NCBI RefSeq assembly: GCF_006717145.1
Contig: NZ_VFQF01000002.1
Span: 248,001-312,000 of the forward strand
Direction: 5' to 3'
DNA from: Humibacillus xanthopallidus
GTDB lineage: Bacteria > Actinomycetota > Actinomycetes > Actinomycetales > Dermatophilaceae
Length of the DNA: 64,000 nucleotides
Shown: piece by piece, positions 15,001 through 19,838 of the stretch
How positions within the stretch are numbered: the first letter of the stretch is position 1
How the letters are laid out: every line of letters starts with the position of its first letter
The notes under the pieces: model-generated
Database searches by the model: none
Told to the model about the DNA's origin: nothing
What the model saw: the letters and a program-made list of their open reading frames with translations, nothing else
Made by a program: the position numbers and the translations under genes

Positions 15001-17950
15001 GTACTTCACGGCATACACCTTCGGGATCACCGTCAAGAAGGCCGTCAACGCGGCCAAGCCGCTCGCGCCGACGGCGGCCGAGGACGCCAACGACCCGACC
15101 AACCCGCTCTACGTGAAGAACGGCACCTCGGTGGTCTTCACCTACCTCGTGACCCGCACGACGAACGTGAAGATCCCGGCCTCGGCCATCGTCCTCATCG
15201 ACGACAACGGCACGCCGCTCGACCCCACCGACGACTTCCGCCCCGTCTACGTCAGCGGTGACGGCAACGGCAGCGGCACGCTCGACGGCTCGGAGGTCTG
15301 GCTCTACACCTCCGCCGGGCTCGGGGCGCGCCTCGCCACCGAGGGCGCCCACGTCAACGTCGCCACGGTCACGGCCAAGGTCGGCAACGTCACCTACGGC
15401 TCCACCGACGTCGCGTGGTACCGCGGCTTCGACCTCGGCGTCGTCATGAAGAAGGCGACCAACGCCGTCGACCCGCTGCACCCGACCGTCCTCGAGGAGG
15501 GCGACGACACCGCGCACCAGCTCTACCTCGAGATCGGCACGCCCGTCGTCTGGACCTACCGCCTGACGAACCCCGGCACGGCAGGCGTCCAGGTCACCGC
15601 CTTCGTCGACGACCGCGGCACTGCGAGCACTGCAGACGACTTCACGCCGCTGCCGGTCCTCACCGCGGGCACGTCCTTCAACATCGGCGACATCAACCGC
15701 AACGGCCTGCTCGACCCGGGTGAGACGTGGCTCTACACCTCGGCCGGCGTCGCCAAGGCGGTCTACACCGCCGTCGCCGGGCAGTTCACCTCCGCGGCAC
15801 AGGTGACGGTCCGCGAACCCCGCTCGGGCGCGATGGCCACCTCGAGCGACCCGAGCCTGCACTACGGCGCGCTCAACAAGATCGTCATCACCAAGGCCGT
15901 CAACGCCAAGGACCCGTTGCGCCCGACGCGCTACGAGGACGCCAACAGCGCTCTCGGTCCGGTGCTGCTTGCCGGCTCGACCGTCGTGTGGACCTACCTC
16001 GTGAGCAACCCGGGGACGACTCCGATCGACGTCATCGGCGTGCAGGACGACAACGGCACCGGCTCAGCCGACCAGGGCTTCGTCGTCGACCCCGTCGACG
16101 CGGGCGACGGCCACGTCGTCGGCGACACGAACAAGAACGGCCTGCTCGACCCGGGTGAGACGTGGCTCTTCCGGGCCACCGGCACCGTGCCGCTCGGCGC
16201 CTACCTCAACACGGCCAAGGTCACCGGCGTCGTCGTCGGCGAGCCCGTGCCCGAGGAGGTGACCGCGACCGACGCCGCCAACCTCTTCGGCACCCGTGGC
16301 GGCATCGAGGTGCAGAAGTTCCTCCGGGGCATCCGCTCCACCGACCCCGCGACGCCGGTCCTCGTGGCCGCCGGCAGCACCGCCCGCTGGACGTATGCCG
16401 TCCGCAACACCGAGGCGACCCCGCTCGCGAACGTCGTGCTCGTCGACGACAACGGCACCCCAGCGACCTCCGCCGACGACCTCACCCCGACGCCCGTGCT
16501 GGCGACCGGCACGGCATACAACGTCGGTGACACGAACCGCGACGGTCTGCTCGACCCGACGGAGACGTGGCTCTACGAGCTGTCGCGCACGATGGTCTAC
16601 GGCCCGTTCGTCAACGTCGTGCGCGTGCGCGGTGACCTGACGACGAGCACCGGCACGGTCACGGTCTACGACGACGACCTGCACTACTCCCTCGGCGTGA
16701 CGCCGCAGATCACGGTCGTCAAGGCGGTCAACGCGTTCGACCCGTTCCGGCCGACTCCCGTCGAGGATGCCAACACCCAGCCGGCCAAGGAGCTGCTCGT
16801 CGGCTCGACGGCGACGTGGACCTACGTCGTGCGCAACACCGGAAACGTCGCCGTCGTCATGTCGACGATCCGCGACGACAACGGCACGCCGACCAACACG
16901 GCTGACGACTTCACGCCGGTCTACGTCAGCGGCGACACCAACGCCAACGGTCTGCTCGACATCGGCGAGGCCTGGCTCTACTCCGCGACGACGGTCGTGC
17001 GCAGCGGCAGCTACCTCAACACCGCGCGGGCGACGGTGAACGAGCCGGTCACCGTCCAGACGGCCAGCGCGAGCGACGTCGCGGGCTACTACGGCAACGG
17101 CTACGCCGAGGGTCTGACGCCCGGCTACTGGAAGAACCACACCGGCAGCTGGCCGACGTGGAGCGACGGCACGCAGGTGTGGCGCACTGACCAGCTCGTG
17201 GGCTCCATCTTCACCGCGGCGCCGGAGCCGAACCGCAGCATGACCCTCTTCCAGGCCCTCAACGAGGGTGGCGGCAACGTCGACGCCCTGTTGCGCCACG
17301 CGATCTCGGCGCTGCTCTCGACCGGGAGCCAGTTCATCTCCTACCCCGTGAGCGCCCGCTGGATCGTCGACCAGGTCAACGCCGTGCTCGCGAGCGGCGA
17401 CCCGACGCGGATCGAGAACCTCAAGAACCAGCTCGCGGCGTGGAACCAGCTCGAGGCCAACCTCACGTCGCCCAACGTCGCGCAGACGCTGACCGCGGCC
17501 ACGACCTCGTCGACGTCGACCTCGACGCTGACGGTCACGGCCGCGACGGTGAGCACCGTGGCGGCGACGGCGGCGGCCCAGTGGATCGCCGCCGGGGCGC
17601 CGAGCGACCTGCTCTCACGCGTGAGCTTCGTGGTCGCCGACCTGCCGGCCGGAGTCCTCGCGCAGGCTGTCGGCAGCGTCATCTACATCGATCGCGATGC
17701 AGCCGGATTCGGTTGGTACACATCGACTTCCGGCTCGCTCTTCACGACGACCAACTCGTCGGGTGACCTCGTGGCGGCATCGGGCTCGCTCGCCGCCGGG
17801 CGCATGGACCTGCTGACCGTCCTGCTGCACGAGCTGGGCCACATGCTCGGGCTGACCAACAACGACGCTGCCGGCCCCGGCCGAGTCATGGTCGGCTCCT
17901 TGCCAGCAGGAGTGCGCCGCACCATCCCCACCGGCTACCTCCTGCCCTAG
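2..17950 (+). CDS. giant secreted repeat protein, RTX/DUF11-like repeats and C-terminal matrixin-like peptidase motif (5' end missing)
   Basis: The reading frame is open from the left edge to the stop at 17948-17950, so at least 5,982 residues are visible and the start is lost. Seen in order: 'functional amyloid/adhesin-like' units of the type HSFVSGQKVQYIG...FRIQLA (about nt 200-1000); long beta-rich filler; six about 80-residue repeats containing GSFxxDGFxVGQ (about 5962, 6226, 6520, 8400, 8650 and 9530); two Calx-beta-like stretches (about 7260-7720 and 8190-8960); many GGxGxDxxx RTX-type calcium repeats (about 10090-12870); nine about 140-residue DUF11-like repeats (13310-17090), each with an EF-hand-like DTNxNGLLDPGE motif; a TPGYWKNH domain (from about 17120); and HELGHMLGL near the C terminus (His at 17828-17830) followed by the PAGVRR signature. 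No LPXTG, transmembrane anchor or secretion ATPase is seen. Known family: giant secreted or surface adhesin-like proteins. The exact role is unknown; Ca2+-stabilised adhesion or matrix function is inferred. Confidence 0.85.
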   Translation, partial: NPTVTAYLARGVDARIGGSATVKAESRSDSGTGALPDTYTADGTHQERTPGGQPGDVVNVANVNLSTNTVYFQSHGLQSGDTVLYIGTAIGGLTTARVYTVIGIDDNYLAFGNTFATGQVNSGDLAGGPGVDPVRDVIRFATPHNFVTGDAVILSGDATLNGSIVAGQRLFVRVIDAYRIQLYTTLAAAQAAALTFSPSAASGTRITRGNTFTPGQRVTYQAPAAVAFDPGSVDVTGCPDKDHCYLTDTNANTIMVSPITGYNTDGNGNPTTPIQTPHSFVSGQKVQYIGSGGTVGGLTSGAFYYVIVVDSFRIQLAASRYQATSHTYSCPETGNPGKTCTDDPVAIPISAPSAGSHWIVPAPIGGLTSGQTYVATTPDSAGFGLAPITSYAADGSAVAGTPITFSTSETYTIAGKGTFTDTVVFGTQSIWATGLHLTPACLTDGCSGPTDQLRIDLTSVSGGTYGLYQGDRNPLDTTPPSPVSLRTLNPPTGDGESRSSAAGGGGGVVGVTVPTADLSNSPTALAYLAGSVTAGGDVTVTSHVETNNTSWVTNGSGGVIAVGVVNASVTVNAKSTALIGSLVTPGAAISGDSSVAQVAGSGANVVAGGNVAVLADSNHLSTDHASASGGGLVGGYTAGANTNITDRTAAATGAGAQIAGDTVRVNAHSGGSHFLYTHAVMGALFGGTNTFPYYTLNSSDIALLDGIASSGGSITGLYGVDVRAWHDLLAASLDDHSACYCIGPSLHSGSATVNADAKVFGHQGVVIHAGPRLIVSGPYRNTSSNAPASPLVTLPSQPNAARLVLYVQAENPGGVQSTDGGITQTRLIDWNSDVVVNSGPDPYLLIDSQGKVVKAVNVTVNGVANPDIGTTYSGTITVGDIRNTGSGDIWMTSDAGTIQGGCASNPPSGTHCWGTFTFHENFRTVTLLNNSAFAFVVNDIDVINRTGQPHVTLATSSTASDAIRFDLVQDATPSQVVIDNTGASDLTLRGTITNPLGATWVHATYGSILAATSRGVPVSGADTHTTLIQSNIVHVDSERGSIGTAAARLAIDLVQYAAHDLALSVTAGVDAHLDLRTWLRDPTIPDPAVAGNPAYVVRIDSLVAGGDLDVILRATLWGTGRTGLPGVSVINQHNASLTKTYYSFYHPDAVNCVTTPQAEDCLFAVAVTGGNSHAVASTYNFATLDSGSAVGTPNGSITVAAADDSPSATRINVIGLVAVHGNGNTNVDTNGFITLTATAAASIARRVVVAQAFSPIDPAFVTTSDVTVAFGPNPDLRLGLVRSTDDDVILSSPASIVDAPVGSAIPPVTGDAAADVVGVDITMTAGTGGPGSIGTDTNFVEIDSSYARYGVLNADAAGVIRITETPSTPAGAYAVANPTMAGDLHVDTVTTCARSSLATCADVTLTTTAGSILDGHSAGAGGTTVNVTGNSIDLLALGGSIGAYTNAATGVFTGDLKVDSAKGSGCVATYSLRWFQASAADRAVTATCDIAAQADANIYLTELNGPAAILLARTQAGDIRLTTTETTTEGNDLLVLHSGGTLVREPASPSAVPNVQVVPNGLIQAQSGDVLLLSADDVVTDPSAQILATVAAADAGTGNTTDPNRPRTLTGNIDIHGDWHPGVADATANEGTVIVLRGEVTPGTGGLTRVFGNADDDQIVFDQTLLGGNTRAYGSAVATSPGVFAPAGDGSDSLTVYLLQTMPVEGTTLTLDGQDGTDAYVVWTHGSAGGAYHYVLNVLDSGAPDRGADTLDVHGADSAFNGINPATGKAWTTDDIFLLRSSSYIPGESSARPSVYCGTTTTSACANRPGYVSVLHPVANGAQDPLETTRLTPYLDTHFLSYLGVVERINYDNAVNGRFAVLGHGGNDHFAVDDTVAVATLDGGAGNDSFQIGQVYGMRRDDAHSGLSPPDYFGTIATTRGYLSMGSSAPIVAQGGSGEDSFTVYSNHAALRLEGNDGNDLFAVQAFALAKTRADGSIIMGPLFTGAVTINSATSTITRTGGGSFISDGFAVGQTLVVKGAGALNDNTATTAYVISAVTASTITLARTLTTVPPLRTAGTFSAVSLSSGPLARSGLIVAAGATAGTSTITRSSGSFLTDGFLVGQTIALAGTGSSNDNLAGVPYVVTAVTALTLTVSSVLTPGTYADATVSGVLPSPKFTTLSSTTDQSGVSVIVGPAAGTSTISRADGGSFLADGFKVGQAVTLSGAGANDNVPSAPYLITGVTALTLTVSSTLTPGTFAGATVSLVASGFSTAAQTDIRTGNGNNQVQYNINAPVSVDGGTGFNKLVVLGTEFADHIVVTAAAIYGAGIQVSFRNIQVVEVDALQGDDTIDVLSTAPGVATRVLGGLGSDVINVAGDVVGDVVSRDPNGSSSTINHLVLSSDADYNNIIAAGLNVSVARPSQGVVLISESGGLSSVRRQDNGTAIGTIDSYGVRLAKAPTSDVWITVSAAASPREQRPYDALHPFDQGNPFGDTVYVCTTSAAVCATAAGYFHTVYDELGVAHLVPNRAIVLHFDSLNWQTTQTVWFAAANDTLPQGTIVMAISHTVISADPVFAGAVVRNVEVTVIDNLTPDVVVTQLDNGAPDTNTTVIKGTPTTRLTDTFTVQPSSQPNGTVTYVLTPSDARIVLSSSDARFSLGSVVGGVQTYRVRICVVCAAGVPDWTVPVLITVTAVDNFLVQDPHHTMVAITVDGSVSGRDAAYDQVTGSLDVLVLDDNSPGVYVKQSGGTTVVSLPDGTTAGITDTYAIRLLKAPKAAVSIGIVTDGQTSIVTDPTCGSGILGKVCLTAVGRLAAKELFRGNVTISGATITRATGSELGSFLADGFRVGQKLLVTGAGASSNTIATAYTITGVTAAAITLSAALPAGGTFTGASLQRVAPAGLFTGAVTWDAAAKVLTRSDGVSWLDNGFLEGQLVQFAGVSGTFKIQSIFGTNLEKISFTVAPTLASGTVTMTQYAAVATFDATNWWVPITVTVAADAAYVLPAGRGDLIVFPKQPHLLSDIRGPLQVDGGTGGLKRGLTSAVIAPDEINTPPFGIGQQPSEARQVDVLNIFNDGSHENLTGELTSTALTGFGMGPAVTFPGTTAFGEPNAFPGGISYGTIHADPVTGAFTTEGSVSTIESLNILLGEGNDTLTIRSTLVPGPDTAEDDKLATGIPALHGGLTTVHGGGNQLLAVTGTFTVTTVGGIGRVTRTDGVAWTTAGFAVGNRVNLPGYAVGAFTVTGFADGGATLLLSGPAGGPALPTTTWTDVTVSVYDPKSPETGYARVGGDHIIVLGGAGPDSPLVIFGDTSQDGIWFSGDPTAQTGHLFGPKPTIEPVGNAPNYVFPVAAPFAHAGNDFIDAGALFASVPSAQLPTIGLTIYGGAGQDTIIGSQAGDILAGGSGDDLILGQRGRDLIYGDSGINVDVITRVLSVVTANASSLQTADSLFAGHDVLIGEGFGSAPSTAAGQADNADVIFGDHGQVVQDVQDARTWRLDEATGTFVPDDGVRLQRLQTTLVLMHLAVVQPQNGVSDTIEGDLGNDLLFGGGGSDTIWGNAGNDLVFGDHGQVDCTQVQADAGTTGCRIEPAGLPFDVALNNHLFTWTSIYTGPTANWGNDLVTGDAGNDILIGGAGSDRMTGGAGDDDLIGGNTGAPLSSATGTTNFGLPVPGAAGSGGAGGYNAGVDFSAGGVGYGDVYGGTGGTDGPHSACVGVGACTYGDYLDGGAGNDVIAGDNATILRTGTTLSPRFRLLSGTTILSTVDGSAQTTGTNYDGTSTPCEWLDRTGSAATAAPSCTAYGFQQDPRGAAVRFVTLHDQSNTANPATFSDSSLAGGAGDDVLFGQLGNDWIQGDASLIDDQGRVTVDVQTRDTVNDPRASVEDQAGPGTDGADYVEGNGGNDVIYGGLGQDDLVGGSSTMFGLVSRDQRPDGTDSIYGGAGTRVGINDLGDLSATGHAHDADAILGDNGNLYRLVGARGSVTTDANGRTKAALAFLAFNYDNYSTVERIVPRAWTLLDYTYRTAAATDIGGADLVHGESGDDLVLGQVGNDVLFGDGQHDTVIGNTGNDRMYGGTGDDAIIGDDGYYQTSRNGLTEPLWDVTVAHATNVLEAIPGPFTQALTYPVGELFHEARLFVYPSANATAKGYADIIYGGLGNDWIHGNEGDDAISGAEALPFFYSDLQQSMILSRWGINPADPLRYDPATTMFADYNADDPWSKIFDCTDGTRDIGLTGTCAAGQKVDFFLNFTPFVLDAAGQPMRDASGGFLKSDDGCDIIYGDVGNDWLVGGTDTNWLFGGFGDDLLQSSPYLEVDGGTNRRPVPERWSAPTFAYGGAGRDVLIAGTGRARMYDWGGEFNSFVVPFAPFGAPVVNRSFSPWIQDFIRALSVAGGMDMTFAPATPLDELSLSTPKDSFWKDQHGGPRDPQPGNVGGVQIDYRGLVDLGADCPCHPGIVIGVNGAVNAANPLTPTSIEDADVPPGRLLTPGGALALTYLVTNPGTTALQVLSITDDNATASTADDFHPTYVSGDTNGNQLLDPGEVWLYTAVGVAGAPQTALPGDHQHVVTVQGYDPVASTLVTAADPTNYTTSPRLVSIGKDLNAVNLLNPSVTEQADTTATAPRLAAGSPVRWTYRLTTTSLTPVTVVSVIDDNGTPGIAGDDWAPLPLTTVFAGSTFNVGDTNYDGLLGVGETWLYTSAGVASPPTTAQVGWFTNTVRLTARSADGSVYSDSNQALYLGTTGLGLVKAVNAVDPLHPTAAEDANTTGPTVAVGSTVRFTYVVSNTSAGPMTVTGLVDDNATPGTTADDVRLGAGITLVLGTSGFNVGDTNANGVLDPGEGWLYAWSRVAGQQGDFTNTAVVTAVNAAGLTVTNTDLAHYSVAGGKVEIQTAVNAVVPLSPTGAEDADTPPGALLAVGASATFTYRVINTGYVPLKVTSISDSNGFSPKAVTVTVGGVAYNTGDTNTNGLLDLTEVWLYTSAGVRTITAAAGLYTSISTVTAQACLAGAASCGGAALNSQDPTYFTAYTFGITVKKAVNAAKPLAPTAAEDANDPTNPLYVKNGTSVVFTYLVTRTTNVKIPASAIVLIDDNGTPLDPTDDFRPVYVSGDGNGSGTLDGSEVWLYTSAGLGARLATEGAHVNVATVTAKVGNVTYGSTDVAWYRGFDLGVVMKKATNAVDPLHPTVLEEGDDTAHQLYLEIGTPVVWTYRLTNPGTAGVQVTAFVDDRGTASTADDFTPLPVLTAGTSFNIGDINRNGLLDPGETWLYTSAGVAKAVYTAVAGQFTSAAQVTVREPRSGAMATSSDPSLHYGALNKIVITKAVNAKDPLRPTRYEDANSALGPVLLAGSTVVWTYLVSNPGTTPIDVIGVQDDNGTGSADQGFVVDPVDAGDGHVVGDTNKNGLLDPGETWLFRATGTVPLGAYLNTAKVTGVVVGEPVPEEVTATDAANLFGTRGGIEVQKFLRGIRSTDPATPVLVAAGSTARWTYAVRNTEATPLANVVLVDDNGTPATSADDLTPTPVLATGTAYNVGDTNRDGLLDPTETWLYELSRTMVYGPFVNVVRVRGDLTTSTGTVTVYDDDLHYSLGVTPQITVVKAVNAFDPFRPTPVEDANTQPAKELLVGSTATWTYVVRNTGNVAVVMSTIRDDNGTPTNTADDFTPVYVSGDTNANGLLDIGEAWLYSATTVVRSGSYLNTARATVNEPVTVQTASASDVAGYYGNGYAEGLTPGYWKNHTGSWPTWSDGTQVWRTDQLVGSIFTAAPEPNRSMTLFQALNEGGGNVDALLRHAISALLSTGSQFISYPVSARWIVDQVNAVLASGDPTRIENLKNQLAAWNQLEANLTSPNVAQTLTAATTSSTSTSTLTVTAATVSTVAATAAAQWIAAGAPSDLLSRVSFVVADLPAGVLAQAVGSVIYIDRDAAGFGWYTSTSGSLFTTTNSSGDLVAASGSLAAGRMDLLTVLLHELGHMLGLTNNDAAGPGRVMVGSLPAGVRRTIPTGYLLP

Positions 17951-17977
17951 AAGAAGCCGAGAGCCCGTCGCCCAAGC

Positions 17978-18282
17978 CAATCGAAAGAGCACTTCGTCGG
18001 GATGCCCGGGCTCCCGGGCAATCGAGAGAGCACTTCGTCGGCCTCCCCGTTCCCGACTGCGTGGCGGGATGCCGACGAAGTGCTCTTTCGATTGGGGCGG
18101 TATGCCGCGGGGTGGCTGGGCGGCACAGACCCTCCTGGGTGCGCGGCGGGATCCGCCCCTGCCCAATCGAGAGAGCACTTCGTCGGGCATGCCCGGGCTC
18201 ACCGGGCAATCGAGAGAGCAGTTCGTCGGCCTGAGCGTTCCCGGCTGCGCGGCGGGATGCCGACGAAGTGCTCCTTCGATTG
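17978..18282. repeat. array A of the 22-23 bp AATCGAAAGAGCA element, six copies
   Basis: Plus-oriented copies lie at 17978-18000, 18019-18041, 18164-18186 and 18207-18229. Minus-oriented copies lie at 18072-18094 and 18260-18282. The order is + + - + + -, and the two halves (17978-18094 and 18164-18282) are diverged copies of one larger unit spaced 186 bp apart. Copies vary at AAAG/GAG and at CAC/CAG. A plus copy followed by a minus copy can form a long stem. The array fills most of the 398-base gap after the giant gene. It shows no coding character and no mobile-element gene. Confidence 0.85.
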
Positions 18283-18292
18283 GGCAGGCAGA

Positions 18293-18333
18293 GAGGCCGT
18301 ATGCCGCTGGGTGGGACAGCGGCATACGGCCTC
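18293..18333. terminator. bidirectional hairpin terminator built on GTATGCCG arms
   Basis: Arms at 18293-18309 and 18317-18333 are a perfect 17-bp inverted repeat around a 7-base loop. It lies between the plus-strand giant gene and the minus-strand antitoxin-like gene, so it could stop transcription from both sides. Each arm contains the overrepresented octamer GTATGCCG. There is no clear U-run, as is common for actinobacterial hairpin terminators. Confidence 0.7.
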
Positions 18334-18348
18334 TGGGGGGTGCCGGCC

Positions 18349-18717
18349 TCAGCTGGGGGAGCCGGCGGGGGTGTCCTCGTCGAACGCGGAATGACGGTCG
18401 TCGGGCACGGTGGACGAAGGCTGGGTGGGAGTGGCCTTCGGGCCGGCGTTCTTCTCGACGAGCTTGTCAATGCCCTTGTCGACCGAGGCACGAACCTTGG
18501 TCACGGTCTCGGCGTGCTTGCCGCCGCTGGTCTGGACGAGCTTGGCCTCGGCCTTGTTGAGCGCGTCGTCGACCTTGGGCCGGTTCTCCTGGGCGAGTCC
18601 CGCCACGAGGGTCACGGCTTCCTTGAGGACGTCGGCGACCGCGTCACCGAAGTCCTTCGCCTTGTCCTGCAGGTGGACCTCGTCCGCCTTGTGCTTGAGC
18701 TGCTCACCGAAAGCCAC
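18349..18717 (-). CDS. MT0933/Rv0909-like antitoxin family protein
   Basis: This is a 122-residue, highly charged, helix-rich protein starting at GTG 18717, with an AAGGAG ribosome binding site 6 bases upstream. Residues about 45-90 (RPKVDDALNKAEAK...GGKHAETVTKVRASVDKGIDKL) resemble the MT0933-like antitoxin family (PF14013), whose members share a 'D-A-L/I-D-K-A...GGKY' pattern. The C terminus is a low-complexity acidic and Pro/Ser tail. No toxin gene (Rv0910-like SRPBCC) is adjacent, so a toxin-antitoxin role is doubtful; it may be a stand-alone stress-type small protein. It points away from the dehydrogenase gene at 18986 with a shared 268-base upstream region. Confidence 0.55.
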   Translation of the reverse strand: MAFGEQLKHKADEVHLQDKAKDFGDAVADVLKEAVTLVAGLAQENRPKVDDALNKAEAKLVQTSGGKHAETVTKVRASVDKGIDKLVEKNAGPKATPTQPSSTVPDDRHSAFDEDTPAGSPS

Positions 18718-18802
18718 GGTGTCTCCTTCATGCCTGGCACAACCGATCGTCGTGCTCGCTGCCTCCAGAGTCGTACCCTCCGGGCCCTTTTCGCTACCGG
18801 GG

Positions 18803-18831
18803 TCGACCCGGATTCGACCCGGATTCGACCC
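18803..18831. repeat. 11-bp tandem repeat in a divergent promoter region
   Basis: TCGACCCGGAT is present at 18803-18813 and 18814-18824, and a third partial copy at 18825-18831. It sits between the divergent antitoxin-like and dehydrogenase genes, one helical turn per unit, so it could be a protein-binding array. No known operator was recognised. Confidence 0.6.
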
Positions 18832-18985
18832 CTGAGTCCCCGGTACGTCCCTGGAGCCCCGACACCGGTGTCTCGTGCGTCACACGGGCCCCGTTGTGAC
18901 CGGCAGAACTGCGTCGCCGATACGACCGGGCCACGATGGAGAGAAGACGACCCAGGGAGCCCCGAACCGAATCGAAGTGATCAGC

Positions 18986-19738
18986 ATGAACAGGCTGGAT
19001 GGACGCGTGGCCCTCGTGACGGGTGCGGCGAGCGGCATCGGCAAGGCGACCGCACGGCGGCTGACCGAGGAGGGGGCGGCGGTCCTGCTGACCGACGTCA
19101 ACGAGGCTGCCGGCGCGGCCGCAGTCGCCGAGCTGCGCGAGGGTGGCGCCCGCGCGGAGTTCCTGCGGCACGACGTCGCGAGCGAGAGCGACTGGGAGGC
19201 CGCCTGCGCCAAGGCGAAGGAGCTCTTCGGCGGCCTCGACGTGCTCGTCAACAACGCCGGCATGGGTGACCTCGCGGCGATCGAGGACACGACCCTCGCC
19301 GACTGGGAGCGCACGATCGCCATCGACCAGACCGGGGTCTTCCTCGGCATGAAGGTGGCGGCGCCGCTCCTCAAGGCGTCCGGTCACGGCGCGGTCATCA
19401 ACATCAGCTCGATCTTCGGCACGAGTGGGGGATTCGGCACCTCGCCGGCCTACCACGCGGCCAAGGGAGCCGTTCGTACGCTGACGAAGAACGTCGCGCT
19501 GCACTGGGCCGCTGAGGGCGTCCGGGTCAATTCGATCCACCCCGGCTTCATCGACACGCCCATCCTCGACGGGGCGCGCGGGACGCCCTTCGAGCAGATG
19601 ATGATTGACCTGACGCCGATGGGTCGCCTCGGCCGGCCCGAGGAGATCGCGGCCGGCGTCGCCTACCTCGCGAGCGACGACGCGGCCTTCGTCACCGGCC
19701 TCGAGCTCTACATCGACGGCGGCTACATCTCCCGCTGA
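18986..19738 (+). CDS. short-chain dehydrogenase/reductase
   Basis: This 250-residue classical SDR is cytoplasmic and NAD(P)-dependent. The Rossmann motif TGAASGIG lies at about residues 10-17, NNAG at about 88, the catalytic Ser in INISSIFG and the YxxxK pair in AYHAAKGA. It ends with the typical VTGxxLxIDGGY. The acidic residue in LLTDVNEA after beta-2 suggests a preference for NAD(H). The length is normal for the family. The start at ATG 18986 was chosen because similarity begins at RLDGRVALVTG; the upstream in-frame extension to 18875 is not family-like. It resembles the 3-alpha(or 20-beta)-hydroxysteroid or cyclohexanol dehydrogenase-type group, but the substrate cannot be read from sequence. 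It stands alone and converges on the GNAT gene. Confidence 0.85.
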   Translation: MNRLDGRVALVTGAASGIGKATARRLTEEGAAVLLTDVNEAAGAAAVAELREGGARAEFLRHDVASESDWEAACAKAKELFGGLDVLVNNAGMGDLAAIEDTTLADWERTIAIDQTGVFLGMKVAAPLLKASGHGAVINISSIFGTSGGFGTSPAYHAAKGAVRTLTKNVALHWAAEGVRVNSIHPGFIDTPILDGARGTPFEQMMIDLTPMGRLGRPEEIAAGVAYLASDDAAFVTGLELYIDGGYISR

Positions 19739-19763
19739 CACCCGTCCGCCCCACACCCGCTCA

Positions 19764-19811
19764 GGGTCGATGTACCAGCGCGGTCCAGAGCCCTCGCGGA
19801 TACATCGACCC
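19764..19811. terminator. convergent-gene hairpin
   Basis: GGGTCGATGTA at 19764-19774 and its exact complement at 19801-19811 bracket a 26-base loop between the convergent dehydrogenase (+) and GNAT (-) genes. It is a plausible shared terminator. The long loop makes this less certain than the other hairpins. Confidence 0.5.
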
Positions 19812-19838
19812 GGTGTTTGGGGGTGGGGGGAGCGGTGG

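Noticed and set aside
18002-18560. Small frames translating the repeat array (SKEHFVG or DELLFRL peptides)
   Set aside because: They arise from the DNA repeat in several frames and have no ribosome binding site or conserved protein character.
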